Shown here: positions 1-7,795 of the stretch, piece by piece
Layout: each line of letters begins with the position of its first letter
Position numbering within the stretch: position 1 is the first letter of the stretch
Source of the DNA: Clostridiales bacterium
Lineage (GTDB): Bacteria; Bacillota; Clostridia; Lachnospirales; Lachnospiraceae
DNA length: 64,000 bases
Direction: 5' to 3'
Assembly (NCBI GenBank): GCA_023663185.1
Contig: JAMPHY010000007.1
Span: 62,001 to 126,000, forward strand
The notes under the pieces: generated by a model
The model's database searches: none
What the model was told of the DNA's origin: nothing
Seen by the model: only the letters and a program-made list of their open reading frames with translations
Made by a program: the position numbers and the translations under genes

Positions 1-294
1 GTTTTGATTGCATTGTATGAAACGGCTTCCCAGACGGAAAACAGCGCTCTTATGAGTATGGTGAAAGCCAACTTTGACAATGTCCACCATAACATGTCTG
101 AATGTTTTGACAAACTGGGATTGGACAATACACTTGTTCTGCCTTCGTATGTTGTGGACGTAAGTACACTCCGCTCTATGATTAAAGAATGCGAACAGGA
201 AAGACCGGATTTAAGCTACCACAAAGATAATGAACATTTTTTGGATAGGGTTGTGGAAGAAATCAAGCTGGCTGCAGGTGAATCATATGTGTAA
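1..294 (+). CDS. 3' end of an unrecognised protein upstream of a PIN-like gene (5' truncated by window edge)
   Basis: The reading frame is open from base 1 and ends with TAA at 292-294, so the start lies outside the window; the TTG at 4 has no ribosome binding site. The visible ~97 residues are soluble, acidic and helical, with no motif that I recognise. The stop overlaps the ATG of the next gene (287) by 8 bp, which implies translational coupling. Pairing with a PIN-domain gene suggests that it could be the antitoxin or DNA-binding partner of a toxin-antitoxin-like pair. That is inference from position only. Confidence 0.6.
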   Translation, partial: VLIALYETASQTENSALMSMVKANFDNVHHNMSECFDKLGLDNTLVLPSYVVDVSTLRSMIKECEQERPDLSYHKDNEHFLDRVVEEIKLAAGESYV

Positions 295-715
295 TAAACT
301 TAAAATACCTTATTATGACAAATATAACAATGAAAAGAAAATTGCGCTGCTTGACAATTCTACAATATCGTTTATGCTACAGCTTGACAGCAAAGGGCAC
401 GAACCTGATATTTTATTACAAGGGTATGATGTGATACTTCTGCCAGAATGGGTTGTTGAAGAAATTCAGGATTCAGAGTTCAGGGTTGAATATATAGAAA
501 GGCTGGTGAAGGCAGGTATTCCTATCAAAATTATAAAGGAAAGCTTTTATAGCGATTTGATAGATAATGAAGAAATTTTTTTGTATAAAATAATAAAAGC
601 AGTTGTATCTAAATTTGGAGTTTTTAAAAGATATTTCCGTGAAAATATAGACAAAGAAGATCCTCTGAACATGGAACTATATGAAGATTGGATTAGTGAT
701 ATGTATGCTAACTGA
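287..715 (+). pseudogene. PIN-like nuclease, N-terminal half, ended by in-frame TGA
   Basis: ATG 287 follows a GCAGGTG-like site and overlaps the stop of the preceding gene. The 142 residues have the first half of a PIN-type fold: an acidic residue in a hydrophobic strand (LLDNSTISF, Asp23) and a second acidic cluster (LPEWVVEEI, Glu54/58/59). Translation stops at TGA 713-715. The next 143 codons continue in the same frame without another stop and carry the remaining acidic residues, so this looks like one ~285-residue gene broken by a nonsense change (TGG to TGA would suffice). Alone, this half should be an inactive nuclease. Confidence 0.6.
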
Positions 716-718
716 CCG

Positions 719-1144
719 TTGGCAGAGAGATTAACAGCTAATGGACGGATAAAAAAGAAAAATGCAGGGGAAATCTCCATGACTATTTTAGCTGAAATAT
801 TCTCATGGCATTATCCGAACACGGAGCTTTTGACAATATACACACAGGATTCAGATTCATATGTTTTTCAAACATACGCAGAGGAACGGTTAAAGGAAGA
901 TGTTTATTTTAAAAACACAACACCAGTAAGCGTTACATACCGTTCAAACGATTCCATACTTTGCCAGATGTATAGAAATAAACATCTAACAATAGAAGAA
1001 ATCAAGGATATTCGCATTGATGCAAGAAATGTGATATATACACAAATGCGCGAAGATAATACAGTGGCGCTTGTAACTAAATTATTGGATAACGAAGAAT
1101 TTGTTATGCTGATACAGAATGAATCCACACATATTGTCTTTTAG
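719..1144 (+). pseudogene. PIN-like nuclease, C-terminal half, same frame after the TGA
   Basis: This frame is in phase with the preceding one and is separated from it only by TGA 713-715 and one codon. It contains the motifs expected at the end of a PIN domain: a Gly-Glu pair before a helix (NAGEISMTILAEIF) and a T-x-D-x-D strand (YTQDSDSYVF). The TTG at 719 and the internal ATG at 779 have no convincing ribosome binding site, which supports a broken gene over an independent one. If the TGA were read through, all catalytic carboxylates would be restored. A sequencing error is also possible. Confidence 0.55.
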
Positions 1145-1191
1145 CATAAGGTAAAACAATAAATCAGTTATACCATTATTTCAAAAAATTT

Positions 1192-1842
1192 CTACGCCAC
1201 ATATATATACATAAATATAAAATGACAGATACTTCCGCCCATCACAAACAAATGAAAAATCTCATGCGAACCAAATCCTTTATGGAGTTTATTAAACAAC
1301 GGCAGTTTCAGCGCATAAATCACGCCGCCAATTGTGTAAATGACGCCGCCGGCAAGAAGCCAGAGGAACGCGCTGTGCGGCAGGATATTCCACAGCGGTC
1401 TGAACACACCTAAGCATACCCAGCCCATAGAAATATAGATAACCGAAGAAAACCATTTCGGGCATGTAATCCACAGCATTTTGACTAACATACCGATTAT
1501 TGCGATAGCCCAGACTACAGCAAGCAGGGTATACCCGATTTTATCATTAAGTACAATCAGGCAGACCGGCGTGTACGAACCGGCAATTAATACGAAAATC
1601 ATCATGTGGTCAATCTTGCGGAAAACCTTAAGAATTTGGTCTTTCACCGTAATGCTGTGGTAGATGGTGCTGGCAGCATATAATAAAATCATACTTAAGA
1701 TAAACACCGACATTGCTTTAAACGCCGTGGAGTCAGCGGTAACGGCTGTTTTAACTAAAAGCGGGGTAGCTGCAAATACTGCCATCATCATAGCGATGAA
1801 GTGAGTAATAGCGCTTCCGGGTTCACGAATTGTTATTTTCAT
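1192..1842 (-). CDS. Hemolysin III family (PAQR/TrhA-like) membrane protein
   Basis: A 216-residue polytopic protein with about seven hydrophobic segments. It has the hallmarks of the hemolysin III/PAQR family: Glu and His near the N-terminus (EPGSAITHF), a Ser-x3-His stretch after TM2 (STIYHS), an Asp-His pair (KIDHMMIF) and a final HEIFHLFV motif, which together would form the metal site. I chose the ATG at 1842 over the upstream TTG (1854) because the GGAG site lies 13 nt before the ATG but only 1-2 nt before the TTG. Bacterial members are linked to membrane-energy and lipid homeostasis; the name hemolysin is historical. It stands alone, on the opposite strand to the PIN-like genes. Confidence 0.85.
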   Translation of the reverse strand: MKITIREPGSAITHFIAMMMAVFAATPLLVKTAVTADSTAFKAMSVFILSMILLYAASTIYHSITVKDQILKVFRKIDHMMIFVLIAGSYTPVCLIVLNDKIGYTLLAVVWAIAIIGMLVKMLWITCPKWFSSVIYISMGWVCLGVFRPLWNILPHSAFLWLLAGGVIYTIGGVIYALKLPLFNKLHKGFGSHEIFHLFVMGGSICHFIFMYIYVA

Positions 1843-2002
1843 AATAAAAATCAAACTCCTTCCTTGACTAGCACATCAATAATGTGTGATGTAGTTTTTA
1901 AAACTACATGCAAGCTATTACAATACTACTTCATAAGATATACAAAGTCAAGTGAAAATATACAGATTTTTGGATTTTTATTAATTTTCTTAAAATAGTA
2001 AA

Positions 2003-2041
2003 GGCAGAGAAGTTAAATAGACTCCTCTGCCAAATAGAATG
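2003..2041 (-). terminator. Intrinsic terminator of the VanZ/secreted protein/membrane protein operon
   Basis: Read on the minus strand, GGCAGAGGAGT pairs with ACTTCTCTGCC (11 bp, one G-U, 7-nt loop) and is followed by a T-rich run. It lies just downstream of the stop codon at 2057. Confidence 0.75.
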
Positions 2042-2056
2042 TTTATTGAATTTTGT

Positions 2057-2410
2057 TTATGCCTTGTTGTTTTTAATCAATGAAACTATTGCAAGAATTG
2101 CATTAATCAAACACCAAAATGCCCAAATATTGAGGTCGGTGAAACTTCCTGCAAGTCCAAAGCCAACAAGCGCTGCAAGTCCGAACAGAACAATCAGGGC
2201 TATGTTTCCGCCTTTGCTTTTACTCTTCCTTGTAGCAATAGACACAATTCCACCTGATAGCATTAATATTGCAACTAATATCCCACCGCTTCCACTTGCC
2301 TCCCCATTCTCTGAGAGTGTGTTTGCAAGTCCGGCAGCACAGGACTGAAATGATACTACGATAAATAAGATAATTGATAAAATTCCCGATACTAATTTCC
2401 ATGTTTTCAT
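2057..2410 (-). CDS. Small multi-spanning membrane protein of unknown function
   Basis: 117 residues starting at ATG 2410, which has an excellent AGGAGGGAG site 6-7 nt upstream; the longer frame into the previous gene is not needed. It starts with a hydrophobic segment (SIILFIVVSFQSCAAG) whose Cys is a possible lipobox remnant. A Gly/Ser/Glu loop, two to three further hydrophobic helices and a Lys/Ser-rich loop (TRKSKSKGG) follow. No assigned function. It is the last gene of a three-gene minus-strand operon with the tandem-domain secreted protein and the VanZ-like protein, so a cell-envelope role is likely. Confidence 0.7.
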   Translation of the reverse strand: MKTWKLVSGILSIILFIVVSFQSCAAGLANTLSENGEASGSGGILVAILMLSGGIVSIATRKSKSKGGNIALIVLFGLAALVGFGLAGSFTDLNIWAFWCLINAILAIVSLIKNNKA

Positions 2411-2423
2411 ATGTTTCTCCCTC

Positions 2424-3347
2424 CTACTGAGCTGTAAATGTAATAGGTGCTGTATCTGCAATTGTAGAATATGAATCGGCATCATAAATATGAAATTTCA
2501 ATTCTACTTCTTTAATTGTCTCAATTCCATTTTCTTCTAAATCGCTTGAAAATACTGTAATATCATCTATAGATTTCTTTTCATTATATACTGTCGTGGA
2601 AAAAAACGGGCTTATCATAAATCCATTAATGGACATGTCATCTACAGAAATGCCTATATTTTTCCCAGAAGTATTTTCGCAATATAGAAGAATTGCCGTT
2701 CCCCAAAAACTGTTTTCGTTAACTGTTTTTCCTACAATTCTAACGCCATTCTGATTATATAGTTCAGTTCCTTCATCATTTGGCGCTGTGTCCATATTGG
2801 CGTATTCAGAGGTCTGTATCGTTACGCATTCTGTATCAAAAACAGTATCATATGTAGAAGAATCGTATACGTGAAAATATATTTCGATTTTCCCCACATT
2901 TTCAATTCCCGCTGCGTTTAACTGTGTGCTGGAAAGATACATTGTTTCGTTTGCCTTTTTTCCAGCAGCAACAGTGGAAGAAAATAAATCTGTAATCATA
3001 TAATCGTTGACAATTAACGCTTTGCAGCCAATCCCTACATCTTTATCTGAATTATTTTCCAACAGCAGCTTAATGCCATCGCCCCAAATACTGTCTGTAA
3101 CATATTCCGTTGCAGCTATGACAATACCATCTTGCTCAATAAGTACATGTTCGTCAATTGTGACTGTTCTATCCGGCAAATCTTTTGAAGTGTCAGGAAC
3201 GCTTTCGTTTGTATCTGCCGTTTCCGATTCTTTGTTCGAGACAACTTGTTTGGTTTTGTCCGAATCCGACTGACCGCTTCCTAATGCCATTGCTGCAAAC
3301 ATAGTTAAGCATAGCACTGTAGCAATCTGTTTAATGTTTCTTTTCAA
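2424..3347 (-). CDS. Secreted tandem-domain protein, lipoprotein-like but without lipobox cysteine
   Basis: 307 residues from TTG 3347, chosen because GGGAGGA sits about 8 nt upstream and the start is 1 nt after the VanZ-like stop (translational coupling). It has a Lys/Arg N-terminus, a hydrophobic core ending FAAMALGSGQS, a Ser/Thr/Asp-rich linker, then two copies of a ~100-residue beta-rich domain. Each copy repeats the series WGxxIxLLxEN, a hydrophobic strand, FSSTVxxxKK/FSTTVxxEKK, and a helix leading into IxFHVYDSxxY/LKFHIYDADSY. The tandem duplication is plain. The lipobox position holds Gly/Ser instead of Cys, so it is probably secreted or N-terminally anchored. No enzyme motif seen. 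Confidence 0.8.
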   Translation of the reverse strand: MKRNIKQIATVLCLTMFAAMALGSGQSDSDKTKQVVSNKESETADTNESVPDTSKDLPDRTVTIDEHVLIEQDGIVIAATEYVTDSIWGDGIKLLLENNSDKDVGIGCKALIVNDYMITDLFSSTVAAGKKANETMYLSSTQLNAAGIENVGKIEIYFHVYDSSTYDTVFDTECVTIQTSEYANMDTAPNDEGTELYNQNGVRIVGKTVNENSFWGTAILLYCENTSGKNIGISVDDMSINGFMISPFFSTTVYNEKKSIDDITVFSSDLEENGIETIKEVELKFHIYDADSYSTIADTAPITFTAQ

Positions 3348-3348
3348 C

Positions 3349-3783
3349 TTAAAATTCCTCCCTTGAATATAATTTATATATAATACATACAGCAATTATC
3401 TCAGCTAGAAATTCAACAAAAATATCAAAAACATCAAATGTCCCGGGAATGAAAGATGTTTTTTGCATCATTTCCATCATTACTGAGAAAGGAAAAGCCA
3501 CACAAAAGACCTTCCGTATGTCTGCCGCAATATTACCAATAATATAAAATAAAGCAAAAACCAGCGAATACCCCCACATCATATCCGGTAGATAGTTACG
3601 CACAAGCCTTAAAAAGACACTGTCTGTCAGAAATGTATGCATATTGCTTGTCATACCAAGAAAAGTTTCTATTTCTTTAATAAAAAATACATTTGGTGAT
3701 GTAAGGTAATATATAAGCGTACCAATTACTAGCGGGAATAGAATATGTAAAAGCATAATTATTTTTTTGTTCACGTTCCTCAT
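3349..3783 (-). CDS. VanZ-like membrane protein
   Basis: 144 residues with four predicted membrane helices. The C-terminal half matches the VanZ-like signature: E-M-M-Q preceding PGTFDVFDIFVEFLAEIIAV, i.e. the conserved Glu...Gln, G-T-x-D and D-I pattern. VanZ-type proteins confer low-level teicoplanin resistance in some hosts, but most chromosomal members have no known role. First gene of the operon; its stop is 1 nt from the TTG start of the secreted tandem-domain protein, so the two are translated together. Confidence 0.75.
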   Translation of the reverse strand: MRNVNKKIIMLLHILFPLVIGTLIYYLTSPNVFFIKEIETFLGMTSNMHTFLTDSVFLRLVRNYLPDMMWGYSLVFALFYIIGNIAADIRKVFCVAFPFSVMMEMMQKTSFIPGTFDVFDIFVEFLAEIIAVCIIYKLYSREEF

Positions 3784-3814
3784 TCACTATATATACGATT
3801 CTGCATAGTTCATG

Positions 3815-4270
3815 TCAATTTTGTAATCCACTTGTTCTCAATGTATCCATTCCATGCTCAGTTAGTATTTCATTGACTTCAATGATATCTCCCGGACGTT
3901 CATTAAAAATAATCATTAACAGAGCATCCCTTGACAGCTTTGCATACAACTCCGGCATTCCATATTTTCGCAAAGCACGCTGCGTTTGAGCTAAAGACAT
4001 TTCAGCCGCATAACAGATTCGCAAGATGACGTCTCGCTGTCTGGTTCTTTTTTCGCCAGAAAGCAGTTTATAACCATATCTTTCGGGAATATCTGCCCGC
4101 AAGAAAACAATCTGCTGTGTGAGCTTTTTTTCGTTGAAAATGTTTTTCATATATACAGTAAACTCACTATCAGTCAGGTTTCTTATATTTTCCTTGCAAT
4201 AAGTGTCAAAATTTTTAATATGTGTGTTTTGCAGTACCTTTTCTAATTCACCTGTATTTTTTTCTCCCAT
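3815..4270 (-). CDS. HTH-like protein paired with the divergent Ser/Thr kinase
   Basis: 151 residues from ATG 4270 with AGGAG upstream. Residues ~45-105 resemble a Cro/C1-type helix-turn-helix with an unusual arrangement: KKLTQQIVFLRADIPERYGYKL, then a basic recognition-like stretch (LSGEKRTRQRDVILRI). The remainder is helical (LAQTQRALRKYGMPELY). It diverges from the kinase gene with only 55 bp between start codons, so both promoters overlap. A HTH protein beside a receptor-like kinase is a recurrent pair in Clostridia and suggests that this protein is the kinase's substrate or regulator (inference). Confidence 0.65.
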   Translation of the reverse strand: MGEKNTGELEKVLQNTHIKNFDTYCKENIRNLTDSEFTVYMKNIFNEKKLTQQIVFLRADIPERYGYKLLSGEKRTRQRDVILRICYAAEMSLAQTQRALRKYGMPELYAKLSRDALLMIIFNERPGDIIEVNEILTEHGMDTLRTSGLQN

Positions 4271-4325
4271 AAGATGCTCCTATCTGATATAATGTAATAA
4301 CAAACCATTTGGAAGGAATGATGGC

Positions 4326-5396
4326 ATGGATTACGAAAAACGCCTTGAAAATTCTTACTACAATACGATTGCTACCATAAACGATGAACATAAAATATAT
4401 CTGGTTCAGCACCGTGAAAGCGGAAAAATATACATCAAGAAAATATTAGATGTATATAATCCGAATATATATGAATATTTATTGCAACATCATATAACCG
4501 GAATTCCTAAGCTATATAACATATATGAGGAAAATGGACAGCTCATATTGATTGAAGAATTTGTATCCGGCATATCACTTCAAGAAATGATTGATACTCG
4601 GACACTCACACTGGATTTGATTATCCGGTTTATGTGCGAATTGTGTAATATACTGGAAAATCTGCATATTCTTGTACCGCCCATAATTCACAGAGATATT
4701 AAACCCTCAAACATTATCATAACCCCATATAATCATGTGTTCTTAATAGACTTCAATGCAGCAAAATATTTAACTGATACAGCAGACCATGATACTGTGC
4801 TGCTTGGAACAAAAGGTTATGCTGCTCCTGAACAATATGGTTTTGGTTTTTCCACTCCTCGAACTGATATCTATGCGTTGGGCGTTTTATTAAAAGAACT
4901 TTCTGCCGCCCTGCCTGTACCGACAAATATTTTTGATACTGTCATCAGAAAATGCACGGAAATGAATCCGGTTGACAGAATGGAGACAGTACAGGAACTA
5001 AAAAACGAAATTGAAAAAATGCAAACCTGCAATAGCCAAAAACCACAACACAGTGTATCCGTCATATGTAAAAATCTTGTTCCACCCGGCTTCAGAACAA
5101 AAACCCCTTGGAAAATGTTGATTGCATTCCCTGCATACCTATTTATCTTTTGGCTTTGTTTGTCAATGGAAATAAAGGGTGAACCTGTTTTCCATCTTTG
5201 GTTGGATAGAATCACTGTTTTATTTATGATGATTTCTATTATTTTTTGTTGTTTTAATTACTGTAATATACAGCGTTTCGCTCCATTACGTACAAACAAG
5301 TATAAACTTATACGCTGTTTGGGCGTACTGATTTTAAATTTTACTATCATTATATCTCTGTTGATAGCAGTGGTTTTAGTGGAATCCATTTTTTGA
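4326..5396 (+). CDS. Membrane-anchored eukaryotic-type Ser/Thr protein kinase
   Basis: 356 residues; ATG 4326 is the only in-frame start after GGAAGGA (two nearer ATGs are out of frame). The kinase domain spans ~1-240: a Lys pair in strand 3 (IYIKKIL), the catalytic loop HRDIKPSN, a variant DFG (DFNAAK), the activation/P+1 segment GTKGYAAPEQYG and the helix F motif TDIYALG. The Gly-rich loop is degenerate. Two hydrophobic segments near the C-terminus (FPAYLFIFWLCL; LIIVLIS-like end) anchor it, with the catalytic domain facing the cytoplasm and no PASTA repeats. DFN instead of DFG occurs in active bacterial kinases, so activity is plausible. Confidence 0.85.
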   Translation: MDYEKRLENSYYNTIATINDEHKIYLVQHRESGKIYIKKILDVYNPNIYEYLLQHHITGIPKLYNIYEENGQLILIEEFVSGISLQEMIDTRTLTLDLIIRFMCELCNILENLHILVPPIIHRDIKPSNIIITPYNHVFLIDFNAAKYLTDTADHDTVLLGTKGYAAPEQYGFGFSTPRTDIYALGVLLKELSAALPVPTNIFDTVIRKCTEMNPVDRMETVQELKNEIEKMQTCNSQKPQHSVSVICKNLVPPGFRTKTPWKMLIAFPAYLFIFWLCLSMEIKGEPVFHLWLDRITVLFMMISIIFCCFNYCNIQRFAPLRTNKYKLIRCLGVLILNFTIIISLLIAVVLVESIF

Positions 5397-5433
5397 CTTC
5401 ACTTTTTTATTTTAGCATACTTTTTTCTTCTTG

Positions 5434-5459
5434 TTGCCACCGCTATAGTGGCAATTTTT
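5434..5459 (+). terminator. Terminator of the kinase gene
   Basis: TTGCCAC (5434-5440), 7-nt loop, GTGGCAA (5448-5454), then TTTTT. Perfect 7-bp stem. Confidence 0.85.
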
Positions 5460-5514
5460 GTATGCGTGTTGCCATATTCTAAATTGTGATATGAATAAGA
5501 TTTTTGGATTTTAA

Positions 5515-5781
5515 TTAATCTTCCTCAATTATCTGGATTTCAAGATAGTCAAACCCGATGTTTTCTATAAAATTATCCTGTGAAAATCGGGTTTTGTTGT
5601 GCCTTTGAAAATCGTGAATATTAGATTCAAGCCAGATTGGTTTGCCTAAATCGAATTGATAGCAGACTTCGTCAAGGGCGTTGAAAATCTTATGCGTCCG
5701 TGTGTCATTTTCTTCATTGCATATAACGGTATCCTCAAGCATATGATTGTTTTGGAATTTTTTTGCCCATAATCTGAACAT
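5515..5781 (-). CDS. Small conserved Lachnospiraceae protein, function unknown
   Basis: 88 residues from ATG 5781, which has AAAAGGAG 8-9 nt upstream; the longer upstream frame lacks a site. The protein (starting MFRLWAKKF, with DDTRTHKIFNALDEVCYQFD-type text and ending DYLEIQIIEED) is acidic and soluble. From memory it closely resembles a small protein that occurs widely in Lachnospiraceae. No catalytic or binding motif is evident. Monocistronic, on the strand opposite to the kinase. Confidence 0.75.
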   Translation of the reverse strand: MFRLWAKKFQNNHMLEDTVICNEENDTRTHKIFNALDEVCYQFDLGKPIWLESNIHDFQRHNKTRFSQDNFIENIGFDYLEIQIIEED

Positions 5782-6067
5782 GACGCCGCTCCTTTTTAAC
5801 AAATCAAGACTGTCTATGAACACTATACAGAGCATTCGCTGAAAAGTAAATACCATTTTATATTTATTTTGGTAAAATAGACAATAAAAATTAAAATTTT
5901 GTAAAAAAATTGTGAAATATATACATTTTTAATTGAATAGGTATATTTATTATGATATAATATAATAACTTTAAAAAGCGGCTGCCGGCAGGCATTTATT
6001 TTTTCATATGCTATTAACAGGAAAGGCGTATCCTGCATATACTAATTGTAATATCGGGGGAATCAGA

Positions 6068-6700
6068 ATGGAAATAGATATAGAAAGAAATGATATAGAC
6101 AGTTGGAAAGAAGTTACACTTATTTATAATTCTGCATTAAAGCAGATATCTACAAAACTTGAAATACTGAATGATGAGTTTCAGCATGTACATAGGTATA
6201 ATCCGATAGAGCATATTAAATCGCGTATCAAGACGCCGGAAAGTATCGTTAAGAAGCTCAAGAAGCACGGTCATGACTCTACTATTAATAATATGGTAAG
6301 ATATGTGAATGATATTGCGGGTATTCGCGTTATCTGTTCATTTACTTCCGATATCTATCAGATTGCGGAGATGATAAGTAACCAGAGCGATATTAATGTG
6401 ATTTCGGTTAAGGACTATATCGTGAATCCTAAGGCAAGCGGATATAAGAGCTATCATATGCTTGTCACTGTGCCCGTGTATTTATCGGATAGGATTGAGA
6501 ATACCAAAGTCGAGATACAGATACGCACGGTTGCGATGGATTTCTGGGCGAGCCTAGAGCATAAAATCCATTATAAATTTGAGGGCAATGCACCGGATCA
6601 TATCAGAGAACAGTTGGTAGAGTGTTCTAAAATTGTATCGGATTTGGATACAAGAATGTTGAATCTGAACAGGGAAATACAGCAAATAGAAGAGGAATAG
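6068..6700 (+). CDS. Small alarmone synthetase, (p)ppGpp synthetase of RelP/RelQ type
   Basis: 210 residues. ATG 6068 is preferred to the upstream ATG 6008 because GGGGGAA lies 8 nt before it and family members start near here. The RelA/SpoT synthetase motifs are all present: RIKTPESIVKKLKKHG (ATP/pyrophosphate binding), DIAGIRVIC, NPKASGYKSYHM (acceptor G-loop) and VEIQIRTVAMDFWASLEHK. There is no hydrolase, TGS or ACT domain, so it is a stand-alone synthetase converting GTP/GDP plus ATP to (p)ppGpp. A C-terminal helix (residues ~185-210) is typical for tetramerising RelQ types. It is monocistronic with its own terminator. An 11-bp-spaced TGTAA pair lies ~165 bp upstream (5900-5916). Confidence 0.9.
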   Translation: MEIDIERNDIDSWKEVTLIYNSALKQISTKLEILNDEFQHVHRYNPIEHIKSRIKTPESIVKKLKKHGHDSTINNMVRYVNDIAGIRVICSFTSDIYQIAEMISNQSDINVISVKDYIVNPKASGYKSYHMLVTVPVYLSDRIENTKVEIQIRTVAMDFWASLEHKIHYKFEGNAPDHIREQLVECSKIVSDLDTRMLNLNREIQQIEEE

Positions 6701-6720
6701 ATATTCTGTTCCTCTTTTGT
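6690..6720 (+). terminator. Terminator overlapping the stop codon of the alarmone synthetase
   Basis: AAGAGGAA (6690-6697), directly before the TAG stop, pairs with TTCCTCTT (6709-6716), followed by TTGTTT. The stem uses the last codons of the gene. Confidence 0.65.
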
Positions 6721-7093
6721 TTATACTATATTTTATCTTATAAAATGAGGAGTGCCCAGACACCTTTCGATGCCCGGGCTATTATGAAAAAAATTTATTA
6801 TTTATCACCAGCAAGTATTTTGTTATTTGATAAATACATTGTACCCAATAATTATGAACAAATTATGAACACAGTGTAAATCTATCGTTAATTTTTATAA
6901 AAAAGTAGACAGAGCGATAATAAATTTATATAAAATGCACAAAAAACGGCATATTGCCTTATGCTTCGGAAAGAAGTATTATAGGTATAGAGAAGTATTT
7001 TGTCAAACTATTGTCAGAGTTCACGAAAAATGTTAAACTATACGAAGTTGAAAGAATTGAGACAGTTATAGCAAAGGAGAAGAAATACACAAT
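6721..7093 (+). other. Gene-free intergenic stretch
   Basis: About 370 AT-rich bases between the alarmone synthetase terminator and the coiled-coil gene. It contains an 11-bp direct repeat of ATTATGAACA (6851-6872), a promoter-like pair at 6906-6934, and no coding frame that I trust. Confidence 0.6.
6906..6934 (+). promoter_or_regulatory. Predicted sigma-A promoter of the coiled-coil gene
   Basis: TAGACA (6906-6911), 17-bp spacer, TATAAA (6929-6934), about 160 bp upstream of ATG 7094. This would give a ~150-nt leader. Confidence 0.45.
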
Positions 7094-7795
7094 ATGGATA
7101 CTTTTTTTAATAAACTTTCACAGAAAGCAAATGCGCAGGAGTTAATTAGAGCAAACTCCGCAGCGGATACCGCGAAGATGGAGAAGATGCAGAAGCAGAT
7201 GGACAAGTACGACCAACTGATTCAAGAACAGATGGACAAGCACAGCGGCTTGCTTAAAGAGCAGATGGATAAGCACGACGGTCTGCTTAAGGAACAGATG
7301 GATAAGCAAGACGGTCTGCTTAAAGAGCAGATGAGTAAGTACGACGGTCTGCTTAAAGACCAGATGAATAAGTACGACGGTTTGCTTAAAGAGCAGACAA
7401 ATAAGTACGATAGTCTGCTGCAGGAAATGCGTAAGGTGAACCTCAAGACCATAGAGAATATGGAGCAGATGCAGAAGGTGATGAATGAAAGTCTGCAAAA
7501 GGTTGAAGCAATTAAGGAGAACAGCGATATTAAGGACGATATTCTGCCGGAAATGAAGAAGCAGATGGAGGAAGCTATTCATCAGTCCGATGATTTCCTT
7601 CATAAAGAGAATGTCAAGGTCTATCGTAACGTGCAGGCGGCAATGACCGAGGAATTAGAGAAGCAGACGGAGAAGTTGTCGGCTAATCAGCAGGAGAGCG
7701 CGAAGGGGCAGAAGGCTCTCGTACCGCTTTCTATTGTGACGATAGTTCTTATTATTGCGGATATCGTGGTTAATCTGTTGAATATCACTTTTTAA
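7094..7795 (+). CDS. C-terminally membrane-anchored coiled-coil protein with seven 11-residue repeats
   Basis: 233 residues with AAAGGAG 12 nt before ATG 7094. Residues 35-111 are seven consecutive 11-residue units of the form QMDKYDGLLKE; hendecads make a nearly straight right-handed coiled coil. A longer helical region follows and a single hydrophobic segment closes the protein (VPLSIVTIVLIIADIVVNLLN), giving a tail-anchored topology with the rod in the cytoplasm. No catalytic motif. It could be a scaffold or a septum/cell-shape factor; I do not recognise it. Its last 11 bp overlap the converging dinB gene. Confidence 0.8.
   Translation: MDTFFNKLSQKANAQELIRANSAADTAKMEKMQKQMDKYDQLIQEQMDKHSGLLKEQMDKHDGLLKEQMDKQDGLLKEQMSKYDGLLKDQMNKYDGLLKEQTNKYDSLLQEMRKVNLKTIENMEQMQKVMNESLQKVEAIKENSDIKDDILPEMKKQMEEAIHQSDDFLHKENVKVYRNVQAAMTEELEKQTEKLSANQQESAKGQKALVPLSIVTIVLIIADIVVNLLNITF
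7196..7426 (+). repeat. Seven tandem 33-bp units encoding hendecads
   Basis: Seven in-frame 33-bp units (unit core CAGATGGAYAAG...CTGCTTAAAGAG), more alike in the middle than at the ends. This indicates past expansion by unequal exchange. Not a CRISPR: there are no spacers and the units are coding. Confidence 0.85.

Noticed and set aside
5970..6005. CTGCCGGCAG palindrome followed by T-rich sequence as a terminator
   Set aside because: The palindrome has no room for a loop and lies upstream of the alarmone synthetase without a gene ending before it on that strand.
6954..7145. 63-codon plus-strand frame before the coiled-coil gene
   Set aside because: It has no ribosome binding site, overlaps the well-supported start at 7094, and gives a protein of random composition.
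7196..7426. Regular 33-bp repeats resembling a CRISPR array
   Set aside because: The units are contiguous without spacers and stay in one reading frame encoding an 11-residue coiled-coil repeat.
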